From NCBI GenBank assembly GCA_029531795.1, contig JAPEIS010000004.1, positions 1 through 64,000 of the forward strand: 64,000 bases of DNA, read 5' to 3'. The position numbers and the translations under genes are program-made. The stretch comes from Sclerotinia nivalis. Lineage: Eukaryota > Ascomycota > Leotiomycetes > Helotiales > Sclerotiniaceae. The notes below the pieces were generated by a model. That model made no database searches. It saw nothing but the letters and a program-made list of their open reading frames with translations, and was not told the DNA's origin. Of the stretch, positions 21,357 through 33,894 are shown piece by piece. Within the stretch, counting starts at the first letter, position 1, and each line of letters starts with the position of its first letter.

Positions 21357-22694
21357 TCACACAACAACAAATTTCGAAGAATAAAATTTCTTCGAAATAC
21401 GACCAGTTCTTCCCTTTATTTAATAAAGAAATACTCCCAAAATCCATTCCAATTGTTCCCAAGTGAATCGGCCCAGTAGTTGTTGTGATACTGTCGTCGC
21501 CGCTCAAAACACGAAACTTACACGAAAATTCGCGTAAAAACTCTTTCCAACTTCCCTCAACTCTTCTTCTTATTGAGTGTATAAGGTTCTGATAGGTTTA
21601 TCAAGTCTAATAATGGACTCTCCGATGGAAGGATCCTTTGAATCATCTCCTGAACCTACTCCCCCACGAGTAATAGTGATGTTAGGCTCTCCAACATCCA
21701 GCCCCTCCATCATGGACCCAATCCCCCCATCCAGAAACCCCTTCACAATACAAAAATCACCCAATCTCTTGAGTCCCACCCCAGCCCAATCCTTCAATTC
21801 GCAAAGGCAGCTAGATATTCTCAGTTCAGATGATCCCTTCCGATCCCCTGACAAATCTATCCCCTTCAAAATTAATAACAAACGACGCCGACAATCAATC
21901 AATTCCGGAATCAAGCCATCATCCGCTAAACAAGCGATTGAAGGAGCTAGAGATCTTCTAGTTCTAGCAGCATCATTAAAGAAATCCTTCGAAGAACAAT
22001 CTAAGGTCCTAGATCTAATCGAAATCTTCAGAGAATACCTTGAAAAAGGGAAACTTTCGAAGGCTTCCAATATCATTACTTCTCAAATCAACCATCTCGA
22101 AACCACCACCAGAAAAATCGAAACACAAGCAAACCACTTATCCGATCTCTCTAATCAATCTACTCCTCTCATTATTGGGAAAAAACCTTCTGCACCCAAC
22201 AATACTAGCTATGCTTCAGCTGTAAAAGCCAACGAATGGAATGTCGTCTCCAAAGGCAAAACCAATAAACAAAATCCTCCGGAAAAATCACAAAAGAAGG
22301 AAGATGGTTCAAACAAACGTTTAATCCTTATCAATCCCCTTATTCCCAATCCAGATTCCTTTTCTCCTCTTATGGTGAGAAACCAAATGAACGAAGCATT
22401 CATGAAAGCCGGAATCAAAGGTTCCGTTATCTCAGCTATTACTATTTCCGTCAATAACAATATCATTATAACTACTAATGATCCATTCACCTCTCAATTC
22501 CTTCTGGAAAAGACATCAATTTGGAACCAGTTCTTAAAATTCGAAAGGATTCAAAAGGATCAAACCTGGCACAAAGTGATTATTCACAAAATCCCCATAA
22601 AGGAATTCTCAGGGCCTAAAGGCATGGATCTTATCAAAGATGAGATCAAGACCTTCAATACTGGTCTTTCCTTAATAGGAACTCCTTATTGGCT
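21357..22694 (+). mobile_element. LINE copy A: 5' leader and most of ORF1, 3'-truncated
   Basis: The 1.34 kb from about 21357 aligns with the beginning of the full LINE at 22695: the same ACACAACAAATTTCGAAG start, the same leader hairpin (arms ATTTCGAAGAA and TTCTTCGAAAT, 21371-21398) and the same ORF1 start MDSPMEG/MDSPMEK. ORF1 of this copy is open from ATG 21613 and breaks after residues GTPYWL at about 22694, where copy B begins; the frame then runs into copy B's leader and stops at 22758. The ORF1 product is a Ser/Pro-rich, then coiled, Gag-like protein. LINEs normally lose their 5' end, so a copy lacking only the 3' part must have been cut by another event, here the arrival of copy B. 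Confidence 0.85.
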
Positions 22695-22948
22695 TCACAC
22701 AACAAATTTCGAAGAACAAAATTTCTTCGAAATACAACCAGTTCTTCCCTTTATTTAATAAAGAAATACTCCCAAAATTCATTCCAATTGTTCCCAAGTG
22801 AATCGGCTCAGTAATTGTTGTGATACTATCATCGTCGCTCAAAACACGAAACTTACACGAAAATTCGCATAAAAACTCTTTCCAACTTCCCTCAACTTTT
22901 CTCCTTATTTGAACATATAAAACTCTAATAGATTTATCAAATCCAATA

Positions 22949-24430
22949 ATGGACTCTCCGATGGAAAAATCCCTTAGATCATCTCCTGAACCTACTCCCC
23001 CACGAGTAATAGTAATACTAGACTCTCCAACATCCAACCCCTCCACCATTGATCCAATCCCCCCATCCAGAAACCCCTTCACAATACAAAGATCACCCAA
23101 TCTCTTGAGTCCTACCCCAGCCCAATCTTTCAATTCGCAAAACCAATTGGATATTCTCAACTCAGATAATCCATTCCGATCCCCTGATAGATCGATTCCT
23201 TTTAAAATCAATAACAAACATCATCGACAATCAATCAACTCCGAAATCAGACAATTTAGTCAATCAGGATCTAACTCCACAAAACCAAAAGAAGCTATCC
23301 AAAAAACTAAAGATCTTCTTATTCTAACTGCCTCTTTGGAAAAGGAAACCGAAGAACAATCAAAGATCCTAAATCTAATCGAAATATTCCGTGAATACCT
23401 CGAAAAAGGAAAATTGACAAAAGCTTCGAATATTATCACATCACAAATCTCCCATCTCGAAAAGACTACCAAAAGGATTGAAAATCAAGCTAATCATCTT
23501 TCCAACCTTCCTAATCAATCAATTACTCCTTCAACAAACACTTCACCAATTAACAAAACAAACTATGCTACTGTTACCAAATCAGTAAAGGAATGGAAAA
23601 TAGTTTCCAAAGGGAACTCTACAAAACAAAAGCCTATAGAACAAAAGAATGATATTCCTAACAAACGATTAATCCTTATCAATCCACTTCTTCATCAACC
23701 CAATTCCTTTATACCATTACATACAAGAAACAAGATCAATAAAGCTTTCAAAAAGGCTAGCATCAACGGACCAGTTATCTCAGCCATTACTACAACCAAA
23801 AGCAACAATATCATCCTAACCACTAATAACCCCTTCAATACACAATTCCTTATAGAAAAAAAAGAAGTCTGAAATCGTATCCTCGAATCAGAAAGACTTC
23901 AAATCGACAAACCATAGCACAAAGTGATTATACACAAGATCCCAATCAAGGAATTCTCTGGTCCAAAAGGAATGGATTTGATTAAAGACGAAATTAAAAC
24001 CTTCAATTCAAGGCTCATTATAATGGGTACCCCTTATTAACTCACTAATGCTTCTAAAAGAGCTACTCAACAAGAAAAAGCAATTGTGATTGCATTTGCT
24101 ACACAAAAGAAAACAGAATTAGCTATTCGAAAAAAACTATATATCGCTGGTATTAGTATCAGAGTTGAAAGATTCTATCCTTCCACCCCTTCCTCTCAAT
24201 ACAATAAATGTCAAGGATTCAGCCATAACGAATCATATTGCAAAAAACCTCCAGCTTATGGACTTTGTAGCAATAATCATACTACAGCTGGTCATTTTTG
24301 TCTAATTTGTCAAGCTAAAGGCAAACCTTGTCAGCATTTAATGATCAAATGCGCTAATTGCAAAGGAAAGCATAAAGCTAACTCTAAAGCATACGAAATA
24401 TACCAAACAACCGTTCGGAAATCCAATTAA
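22949..24430 (+). pseudogene. LINE ORF1 (Gag-like, zinc knuckles)
   Basis: Frame from ATG 22949 to TAA 24428-24430, interrupted by TGA 23870, TAG at about 23915 and TAA at about 24038. All three can be Trp codons; copy A still has the Trp at two of these places (SIWNQ, GTPYW). The N-terminal part is Pro/Ser-rich, the middle is helical (EEQSKILNLIEIFREYLEKG), and the C-terminal part has Cys/His knuckles (C-x-GFSHNESYC, GLCSNNH, KCANCKGKH). Such proteins bind the element RNA. Confidence 0.85.
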
Positions 24431-27400
24431 TGTTATACAACAATATTCGCATTCTTCAAATCAACCTAAACAAGAGCCCTCAAGCTACCGAAAGTGCTCT
24501 TCAACTTGCCTTAGAATTCGATATCGATCTTATAATCATTCAAGAACCTTGGGTCCTTTCAAACCCTAAGAAAGATTACTCTTCAACTAGATCGATTGCT
24601 CATTCTAGCTTTTCCCAACTCCTTCCAAATTATCCTTCGAACCTTCGTCCCCGTACAATGACCTACATCTCGAAAGAATTCAAACCGCTAGTAGCCCTAG
24701 CCCCCAACTCTCCCAAAGATACAGATATTCAAATTATCGATATCACTCAGGGAAATCACACGATTCAATTATTCAATATATACAATGAAGCTGATCAAGC
24801 TAAAGAGAAAGGATATACCATTGAAAAATGCCTTTTCAATACTCCTCTCTCTCATCATACTATTCTTACAGGGGACTTCAACTCTCACCATCCTTGGTGG
24901 GACCCTTTTTCAAACAAAAGCTCGAATACTGATCAATTAGCCGAATGATTCGAAGACCAAAACCTTACCCTTCTCAATGAACCAAAGACTAGTACTTTCT
25001 ATCAAACTAATATGACAAATCCAAGTATTTTAGATCTTACATTAGCTACTGAAACAATATCCTCCAATATTATTGATTGGCAAGTTCTTCCTGATCTTGG
25101 TTCAGATCATTTAGGGATCCTGTTTGAAGTGAAAGGTATTTCATCTCATACTACGAATATTGCTCCATTAGCAAAGTTCAATACAAAACTAGCGGATTGG
25201 AACAAATTTGCATTAACCCTCGAAATTGAGATAGCTACATCAACAATCCTCAACTCGAGCGAATACCTCAATCTCCTCACTCTAGAATCCGATTCTCTCG
25301 ATTCTCTTCTTAACAAAAACCTGCATACACAAATACTAGATAAAGCTGCAATGGAATTCACTCGAATTATCACCAATTCAGCAAACGCTAGTATACCTAG
25401 ATCCAAATCGACCAAAAAAGCAAAGCCTTGATGGTCTCCAGAATTGAAAGCCCTTCGTAAACAGCTCTCATCAACATATAAGAATACTAAACGATACTCT
25501 GAAAACGATATGTTCAAGAAAATCTACCAATCAGCAAGGAATCATTACTTTCAAGCTATTAAAACAGCAAAAAAGAATCACTGGAACGAATTCCTTGAAA
25601 AAGAGGATACTCAAACGATCTTCAAAGCAATGTCATATACGAAAGATCTTCGAACCGAAAGGATCCCGAATATTCAATCTAGCCCCTCTCAGCTTGAAAG
25701 CTCATTCGAAGGAAAATGTTCAGCCTTCAGATCTACCCTTTTCCCTCCCCCCCCATATACAATTGCACCTGAATGGGAAGGGTATAAACAATCGAAAAAA
25801 TGGGAATGGCCTGATCTCACTGAAAATGAACTTCTCAATGCTTGCTCGGCTAAAATCAAAGGAAAGACCCCTGGCCCAGACGGAATTACTCAGGAGATCA
25901 TTATTCGAGCTTACAAAGCGATCCCAAAAGCTTTCTTTACTCTCTTCAACAATTTGATTAATCTCAATTATCATCCTTCTTGCTGGAAACAAGCTACTGG
26001 AGCTATACTCAAAAAACCTTCGAAACCAGATTATTCTATTCCAAAAGCATATAGAGTTATCGCTCTTTTGAACTGTCTAGACAAGATAAGTGAAAGGATA
26101 CTAGCTCAAAGGTTTAGCTACCTTGCTGAAACAACAAAATTACTTTATTATTCCCAAATGGGTAGAAGACAAAAGAAATCAGCTATCAATACAACAATCC
26201 TGCTTACCACCGAAATCGAAAGGAATTCAAGAAACAAAAAGAAAACCTTAGTTCTTTTCCTAGATGTCAAAAGGGCCTTCGATTATGTATCCAAGAATCG
26301 ACTCTTAGATATCTGCAAGAATCTCAATCTTCCAATTAGTCTTATTGTGTGGATCTCGTCATTTTTGGAAGAAAGATTACTCAAACTTTCGTTCGATGGT
26401 CAGACCGAAGCTTTTAAATCAATCAATATCGGAATCCCTCAAGGAAGTCTAATCTCATCAATTCTTTTCCTAATTTATATTCGAGATCTCTTTCAATCGA
26501 ATTCGATTGAATATCTTTTGTATATTGATGATATAGCTATGATCATTTATTTTTCAAGCTGGAAAAAGAACATCCTTTCCCTCGAAAGAGCAATCAAACA
26601 AATTTATGCTTTCGGTGAGAAAAACGTTATTCAATTCGATTTAGCAAAGACGGAATTAATGCATTTCTCCACGTCCAAATACGCTAAAGATGCTTTAATC
26701 AAGCTCCCAAATTCTGAGATTGTACAACCTTCATCATTGGTCAGATGGTTAGGAATATGGTTCGATCCCGGCCTCAACTTCAAACAGTATGTTGCTATTC
26801 GAGCAACTCAAGCTAAAGCTTCATTCTATCGAATAGCAAGGTTAGCTAATACTGAGAAAGAGCTAAGCCCTAAAGCACTAAGACAGCTCTATATAGTATG
26901 TGTTACCAGCATAGCTGATTACGAATCAATCATTTGGTAGAAAGATCAAGCATCGTTCAAAAAGACTCTTCAATTACTCCAGAATCTTGCTCTACGTAAG
27001 ATTCTAGGAGTCTTCAAAATCTCACCAATAAAGCCAATAAAAGTAGAAACCGCTTTATACCCTCCGGAGATCAGATTAAACACTGGAATCAAACAATATG
27101 CTTTCAGATTGTTGAAAATCTCATCTTCCCATCCCGTCAATATAATTATGGATAAGCTAGCTACCGAAAAAGAAGCTTTAAATACAATAGCAACCCCTCA
27201 AAGGAAACTATCGAAACTTACTCAGCTTGAAAAGATTATGAACTCAATCGAAGAAACTTTCGATCCTTTAACCCTAAAAAAGATCAACCACTTTCACTTC
27301 CCTCCTTGGAAAAGGAATACTCCATACAAAATCAATATTAGCAAGCTAACAAAAGAAGATACTGCAATTGTCCATAACCTTGCATTCAAATACAGATACA

Positions 27401-28581
27401 AGAACACCATTACAATATATACTGATACTTCATCTACTTTAGACGGAATCGAAATTGGTATCGGGATTGCAGTTATTCTGTCGAATGATCAGGTTTCACA
27501 TCAGGAAACCATCAATATTGAAGTGAATCAGCTTATTTACAATAATGAACTTCTTGGAATCACTAAAGCAATCGAATATGCTAGCTCTATTGCTTAACCA
27601 GGCGAGAAATTCAAAATCTACTCAGATAATCAAGCCGGATTATACCGATTGAAAATACCCTCTGATGCTCCTGGCCAGATATGTCAAATTAAAACAATCA
27701 AGGCCACAGAAACTCTCCTTAGAAAAGGAGCTGAAATCTCCTTTAATTGGGTTCCAGGGCATACCTCCGTTGAAGGAAACGAATTGACCGATGCTTTGGC
27801 AAAAGAAGCTACAAAACAAAGATCATCATCAAACGAAACCAGCTTTACCTTTTTAGGAATGGATATCAAAAGGACGAAATCCGAAGAATGGAATACTCTT
27901 CTTTATTCATCTAATTCAACCTATTCGAAAATATACCTCTGGAAGACTAGCTCAAAGATCGGAATTCCAGAAAACACTAAAAGAAGCTTTATTAGTGCTT
28001 TGTTTCAACTTAAAATCGGTCATGGATATTTCAAATCTTATCTACAACGATTCGGAATCTCAGCAAATAATAATTGTAGATGTGGAAAAAGGGAATCTCT
28101 TAATCATCTTCTGCTCAGTTACCCGTTATACAAATCAACAAGAAGAATATTCAAGAAAAACAACCCTACCTCCCGACTCACTATGAAATACCTACTTCAC
28201 ACCAAAGCAGGAATCATTAAGACCCTTGAATTTATCGAGGAAACAAAAATAACCACCAAATCATGGCATCTAACTAGAATACAAGAGGATGTAGGAGGGC
28301 GAAGACTCAACACCTGTATGTGGTGCCCTCTACGAACCTCCAGCTCTTTATTGAAAGTCTGCAGAGCTAAGATTGAATCATTTGATGGAATCGGATACAT
28401 TGGAAGAAAGAAAGAGGGTTTCCCGATTACGATATTTACGATGGAAGGGTTATTACGATTTTACAGTATCAATATCTTCGAAAGGATGAACAAACATCAA
28501 TCCAAAATACAAACGATGATTATAGAAGCCCTGGTTAGATTCAACATCTGCCATCGATTATTACCTCAATACGAGGTATGA
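24430..28581 (+). pseudogene. LINE ORF2: endonuclease, reverse transcriptase, RNase H
   Basis: ORF2 starts with ATG 24430, sharing its A with the ORF1 stop (TAATG). One frame reaches TGA 28579 with four internal stops at 24946 (TGA), 25429 (TGA), 26938 (TAG) and 27595 (TAA), all explicable as Trp or Gln codons changed by one transition. Domains: AP-type endonuclease (ILQINLNKS, IIQEPW, TGDFNSHH, GSDHLGI; residues 1-230), reverse transcriptase with GKTPGPDGI, FLDVKRAFD, GIPQGS and the YIDD catalytic motif (about residues 470-720), RNase H with TIYTDTS, NELLGI, YSDNQAG and VPGHTSVEGNELTD (about 990-1130), and a C-terminal CRCG...H zinc site. It resembles the Tad clade. Confidence 0.88.
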
Positions 28582-29179
28582 TATGCCTAATAAATCCCTT
28601 CTATTCCAGAAAGATCTTTTCGATACAGAATTTGCTATTGTTTTATTCGCATTTTATACCTTTTTTCGATAATCGACTATCGAAAACACATTCATTTTAA
28701 CACTATGATTATCACGAAACAGAGAATACTATCATCTATCAATTAATGCTATACTCTGGGCATCGATACGATATTACGCCTTTTCCTCGATTTTACGAAA
28801 ATATTTTTTGTGTGTGTGTGGGTAGGGTTAGGGCCACGCCTCATTATAATTACATTCAAACGACCGATATTCCATTCGGCGGTTTCGATTATTTATATTC
28901 AAATAAAGCTGGAGATCATCATACCTAGGAAGGTATGCAAAGGAGCTAATGAATGAGTTCGAGCTGAGGAGAGTGGTGCCTCCCAGTTGCTTTTCACTAG
29001 TATGAGGACCCTTTTGCTCTGCTGGAGGTAATCTTGACGGAGATGACTCTTGATTTTTGTGGGAAGTGGGTGTCGGAATAGCAGATTGGATCGAAGAAGA
29101 AGATTATATCAGTGGGATGCTTTAATTAGCAAGGGGTAGGGGGAGAACGAGGAAGGAAAGGTCTTAGAGGATGAAGATA
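28582..29179 (+). other. Spacer after the LINE, with a (GT)n/telomere-like motif
   Basis: No gene seen. At 28811-28844 a run of GT dinucleotides leads into GGGTAGGGTTAGGG, a short interstitial telomere-like sequence. The rest has mixed composition and does not match the 3' regions of other LINE copies here. Confidence 0.5.
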
Positions 29180-29374
29180 TCGGGCTTTGTTCCCCAGTAT
29201 TAGTTTTCACTTGCCCTCAATCAACATTTCAAGGGTTGAAAAGAAATCCAAACTATACAAACTGTATACTAGCTAGTATACAACTCCCTATAGCATCAAC
29301 TAGGAGCTCATAGAGCCCCTAGCCGTCCTAGATAGTCTTAGACTCAGTGTGGACGTTAAATCAAATCAATCAAA
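29180..29374 (+). mobile_element. LINE 3'-UTR copy 1
   Basis: Contains GGGCTTTGTTCCCCAGTATT, then AGCCGTCCTAGATAGTCTTA and GACTCAGTGTGGACGTTAA, ending in imperfect ATCAA units. The same sequence pair recurs at 29590-29825 and 59930-60143, each time ending in a TCAA/ATCA simple tail. The tail and the constant end mark the LINE family's 3' terminus. It may be the true end of copy B or a separate insertion. Confidence 0.75.
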
Positions 29375-29429
29375 CAAGAGGATGTAGAACAAGAAGGCGA
29401 AGGTGAAGAAGGTGAACTGAGAGAAAATG

Positions 29430-29520
29430 GTTAATTGGGTCAATTTGGTCAATTTGGTCAATTTGATCAATTTGGTCAATTTGATCAATTTGGTCAATTT
29501 GATCAATTTGGTCAATTTAC
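29430..29520 (+). repeat. 9-bp tandem repeat GGTCAATTT/GATCAATTT
   Basis: About ten units of TCAATTTGG/TCAATTTGA. The short open frame across it (a Gln-Phe-Gly repeat) is a by-product. Similar units occur inside both Gypsy elements at about 39003-39048 and 56110-56150. Confidence 0.9.
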
Positions 29521-29534
29521 CCCTCTATGTGGGG

Positions 29535-29825
29535 TAAATCGTTCCAATTTCGAATTATATCACATTTCATTTGTTATTTTCCTTATTATATACGAGAGTA
29601 TTTGTAAGGTGGGCTTTGTTCCCCAAGATTAGTTTTCACTTCCCCTATTCAAAAATTAGTAGATTGAGGCCACTTCAATCTTCCCAAATTGTATTAGCTA
29701 CAGCCGAATATGGCCAGCAATTCCCCATTTGTTACTTGTTAGAAGTCTATAAAGCTCCTAGCCGTCTTAGATAGTCTTAGACTCAGTGTAGACGTTAATT
29801 TAATCAATCAATCAATCAATCAATC
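29535..29825 (+). mobile_element. LINE 3'-UTR copy 2 with (AATC)n tail
   Basis: Shares CATTTGTTATTTTCCTTATT, GGGCTTTGTTCCCC and AGATAGTCTTAGACTCAGTG with copies 1 and 3 and ends at 29825 in about six ATCA units. It is a 5'-truncated LINE insertion in the same orientation as copy B. Confidence 0.8.
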
Positions 29826-29899
29826 TTTACATCCTCATTAGCCTTTGAGCATACTCCAGAAAGCTTTAGCTGCAAGTTGCTTCAACTGATACGATAACT

Positions 29900-32800
29900 A
29901 ATGAAGCTGATTATTTGTACTTTACTGATCAAACTAAATATAGAATACCAATCATAAAGAAACGTTTAAGCATATCAATTTGCAATGCAATCATAAATAT
30001 AATCATCATAATCGTACCAACACCAGCAAGAGTCGCCTTAATTATAGAAATGAGAATCTTCCTAAAGCCAATCCCTAGGATAAGAATAATCTGTTCTACA
30101 AATTATAAACCCAAAACAGCCAACATATTATTTCGCTAACCAGGCGTACGAAATTGCAATGTAGGATTGTTATATAGCTTTTGAGCGGCAGCGAGTAAAT
30201 CAGTTTCAGAATATACTTTCTTTTGTCGAAATTGACCCCGCTTGAAGGCCTATATAGCTGATATATCGGATGGACTCCGTAGCCTCTTCCTTTGTAAAAT
30301 CTGATCAAATCGAAAGAATACATACCAATTTTCAAAAACTCGATAACCTTGATAGAGGAGAGTGTTTATAGTAAGGGTTGTAATACCTGTATACATGTAA
30401 TTAAAGGTATGATAACTATAATTATTTAATTCGGCCAAAACAATCAAATCTAATTCATCTTCGATATTATTTCCCAGATTGTCTTCCAAATCAAAATTAG
30501 CCTGTTTTTTTACCGAAAACTTCTCTTTTATAATAGATACTGCAAACTGTTGCCAATTAGAAATATACAAACCAGATACCTTGATTCAAATACATGCTTT
30601 ACATAAGCAAGCCGAAACCGTTCCGTTAGTCTATACTGTCCCATCCAGTTTTGCTCAAAGGTAAAAGGAGATCAGGGTATTTGGGATTTATTATCGAAAG
30701 AATAATTACCAAAAAGATAAAATATATATAATATAGATGAACAAGAGATCTTCAATCGTTTTGGGGAAAAATTGAATATTATTCTTGTAAACCCTAGATT
30801 ACTATTGCTCTTTGTAATATTGGATATAGATTATGATTAGCTTTTCCTAAATAAATAAATACCGTTATCGAGTAGTATTGTATTACATCATTGATAATAA
30901 TTCTGGTTCTTGTAATAATGGATCTAGTGGGATATAATATAGAACTAATATTTGTTTAAAGAATTTTTGAATTTGTACTTTATAAATCTTTATAGTTTTA
31001 GAATATAAGGCTACATTCTCATTATTACCTATAATCAAAAATATATCTCGAAGTTTAGTATTTCCCTGGATTTGTCGAAAGAGGGCAAGATCAGTATCTT
31101 CTAAAAACTCAGAATTGCTTGGATGAAAAAGCCAGGAGCTTCCAAAATCTTCGAGATCCAAATTATCTTTCAATCTTCATAATTCTATAGAAATTAAATC
31201 CTTGATATAAAATAAAAATTCATTGTAAAGTAATTTATAAGCTTAATGATATTCGAAAACTATTAAATCAAAGATTTGTAATATCTGCAATTCGATTTTG
31301 CGATATTCTATTATTTGTTTATCCAATGATCATTGAATTTAATGTTTAGCGATCGTAGCTTTTTCAATCTTGAATAAATACAATCGTTATTATAGAATAT
31401 ATCTAAAAAGTGTCTCTGCTAATTGCTGAAAGAATTTCTTGTAGATAATAATAAAGAGAATCGGAATTTGATCTTCACTATCTTGTTCGTGAAAGCAAAT
31501 ATAATCAAAAAGGATAAACTATGCAATCCATATGAAAATGGATAGATGATTATTGAAATTCCCTAGTTCTTCTTACAATCCTTGATTATAGATCTTTCGG
31601 CTTTTTATTATACAAAAGTTCAAAATAGATGATTTGAATAGAATATTTCTAATAGTGTAACAAATAAAAGCTAGGTAGAGTTATCGAATAGTGTACTTCA
31701 AAGTTTGCTCTGATATTTCTAAATCTTTAATATCCAAAGCTTCTATAACCTCTTCCATCGCTTGAATTTGCTGTAAGGTAAATTGAATAATATTACATAA
31801 TAGTTTTTGATTTAATTGAGTTTAAGAGAAAAACCTATCCTTCAAATAAACCATTCAATAGTAATACACTAAAAATTGTTTTTCAATAGTAAAGTATTTG
31901 GTAAGCGTAAAAGGATTCTTGTAGTATCGAAACCCATCAACTTTATCTAATACCCTAGTATAGAATTCATTCAGAATATTCGCTTATTGTTGAATCATTT
32001 TTCGATCGAAAGAAATATCACTATATAATTGATACACATCTTACAATATAGCCTCAACAACAATAAAAATATAAATGAAATAAAGATCCTCTACATTGAT
32101 ATAATCGCTATCCAATTCTCTCTTCAATAGTAACTTATATGAACCCCAAATCTCCTCATCTTTTAAATTGATTAAATGAAATAGGAATTTCGTTACATTA
32201 TATAACTACAACACCCTTTCAACCTTGGAATCCCCAATATCGTAAACAATATCAACTTACTGTTGAAGATCCTTTTTAGTATCAAAAGAATCCTATTCGA
32301 TCTTAACAAATAAATCCCTTTCCAATTATATTAATAAAACTTCACTACTTCCATTATTGGATTCGGGATTTTCAACAACTACAAAATAATCGATACAACC
32401 TTCAACAATGAAATAACTTTACAATAAATATTCCTACTATAACAAAGTAATTTTATAATCGCTAGCTTTCCGATTATGAATAATTATATAATATCATATT
32501 CGAAAAAAATGAATTATCAGAAAAGTACTATATAATAAACACCGGAATCCGTTTAAGATTCTGAGATGATTTAATTTAATAACCCCATTTTGAGACTTCT
32601 ATTCACACAATTCTTAAATCGTCTTTAAAGCTAAAAATTGAATGTAAACCAATTCAACTTTCAGTATATCATCTAACCAACAATAGAATTCGACTCGGAG
32701 ATATCGCACAATACTTCTAACCCCTAAGATAATATACATCTGGTATCATATATAGATCAAAACTTGATGATCAATATTATACATAAGATTGTTCACCATA

Positions 32801-33000
32801 CTAAAAAGAAGATAATGCCAAACAAGATCACAAAAACATAGTAGAATACCAGAATAGAGACCAACATAAAGATACATTTCCTACTATACATTTCCCACCA
32901 GAAAATGGATTTCATATAGAGTAAGATCTATTGAAACACACTACAGGAACGGCCGTGCACATATTTCCCGCCGGGAAACACACGCCGTATAAGGGGTAGT
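29900..33000 (-). pseudogene. Helicase copy 4: RIP-mutated relative of copy 1, lacking the helicase end
   Basis: On the minus strand from about 33000 to 29900 this follows copy 1 collinearly from its leader (CTACCCCTTAT, GTGCACGGCC) through DEEIWGSYKL (32160), NSEFLEDTDLALFRQIQGN (31110), ISNWQQFAVSI (30560) and FFRFDQILQRKR (30290) to the helicase motif I region (about 30050). It stops there, so motifs II-VI and the Cys-rich tail are missing. It is far more AT-rich than copy 1 and has stops throughout. Importantly, at places where copy 1 has a stop (for example 7025) this copy still has the Trp codon, which shows what the ancestral residue was. Confidence 0.85.
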
Positions 33001-33004
33001 GAAT

Positions 33005-33094
33005 CTGCAATTGACTTTTACAATCGGCCCTTTTGCAATCTTTATAACCGATTTGATTGCCCGCAAAAATTTGCTTATAATAATAGTTAGGCTC
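33005..33094 (-). repeat. Terminal sequence upstream of helicase copy 4
   Basis: On the minus strand it begins CTAACTATTATTATAAGC followed by AAATTTTTGCGGGCAATC. The first 12 bases and the TAAG and TTTTTGC blocks are the same as in the outer ends at 9703 and 19925. It adjoins the 5' leader of copy 4. Confidence 0.75.
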
Positions 33095-33894
33095 TAGCTC
33101 TGGTTCTGGTTTTGGTTTTAGTCCTAATTCTTTAATTTTATATTATATTATATTGTACTATATTACACTATATTACATTATACTATATTACATTATATTA
33201 TATCAATTATATTATACTATACTGCTTTATCATTATCATTATTATTATAATAAAACTTTATAATAATTTCAAATTCCTTTATTATAATACTATATTATAT
33301 TATTATTATGATATAAATATTATAACGATTTCATTATAAATTATATATATTATCTAATATAAATATTATAACGATTTTATTATACTATCGCTACTATTAT
33401 AATAAAAACATTATAACGATTTCAAATTCCTTTATTATAATACTATATTATATTATATTATTATTATAATATAAATACTATAACGATTTTATTACAAATT
33501 ATATATATTATCTAATAAAAACATTATAACAATTTTATTACAAATTATATATATTTTCTAATACAAATATTATAATGATTTTATTATAGATTATATATAT
33601 TATTTAAATTATTCTTTTTTCTTCGATATTTATATTCGATATTTCTTTTTAATAAAACCTTCGATGAAATCTTCGATAAAACTTTCGATAAATCTTCGAT
33701 ATAAAAAAGTGGATTTGTTTTTTTCAACAAATTCATTTTAAAAAATGGATCTAATTTTTTTATTTTCAAAATTCAAAAAATTTAAGAATTTAAAAAAAAA
33801 AAAAATTTTCGAAATATAAAAGTGGGTATTTTTTCGAATTTCAATTAAAATATATTATATTCGAAAAATTAAAATATTTCAAAAAAAGTGGGTC
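33095..33894. other. AT-rich simple sequence
   Basis: Long runs of TATTATA-type sequence with repeats of AACGATTTTATTA and a ~75-base tandem pattern (TTCAAATTCCTTTATTATAATAC appears at about 33268 and 33422, and again near 44000). Poly-A and poly-T blocks at 33785. No gene. Confidence 0.7.

Larger units (their letters stand above)
22695..28581 (+). mobile_element. LINE copy B (Tad-like non-LTR retrotransposon), full coding length
   Basis: A 5' leader (22695-22948) with the same hairpin as copy A is followed by ORF1 and ORF2 overlapping by one base. ORF2 has endonuclease, reverse transcriptase and RNase H domains in the order typical of Tad/I-group elements. All damage is by in-frame stops; no frameshift was found across 5.6 kb. 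Where the element ends is uncertain: the conserved family 3' sequence lies at about 29180-29374, but 28600-29170 does not match the other copies. Confidence 0.85.

Noticed and set aside
21570..22076. Long minus-strand open frames opposite LINE ORF1 (also 22672-23217)
   Set aside because: They are mirror frames of ORF1; the plus-strand protein is the one with zinc knuckles and is joined to ORF2.
29435..29632. Open frame coding a Gly-Gln-Phe repeat protein
   Set aside because: It is only the translation of a 9-bp tandem repeat and has no conserved flanks.
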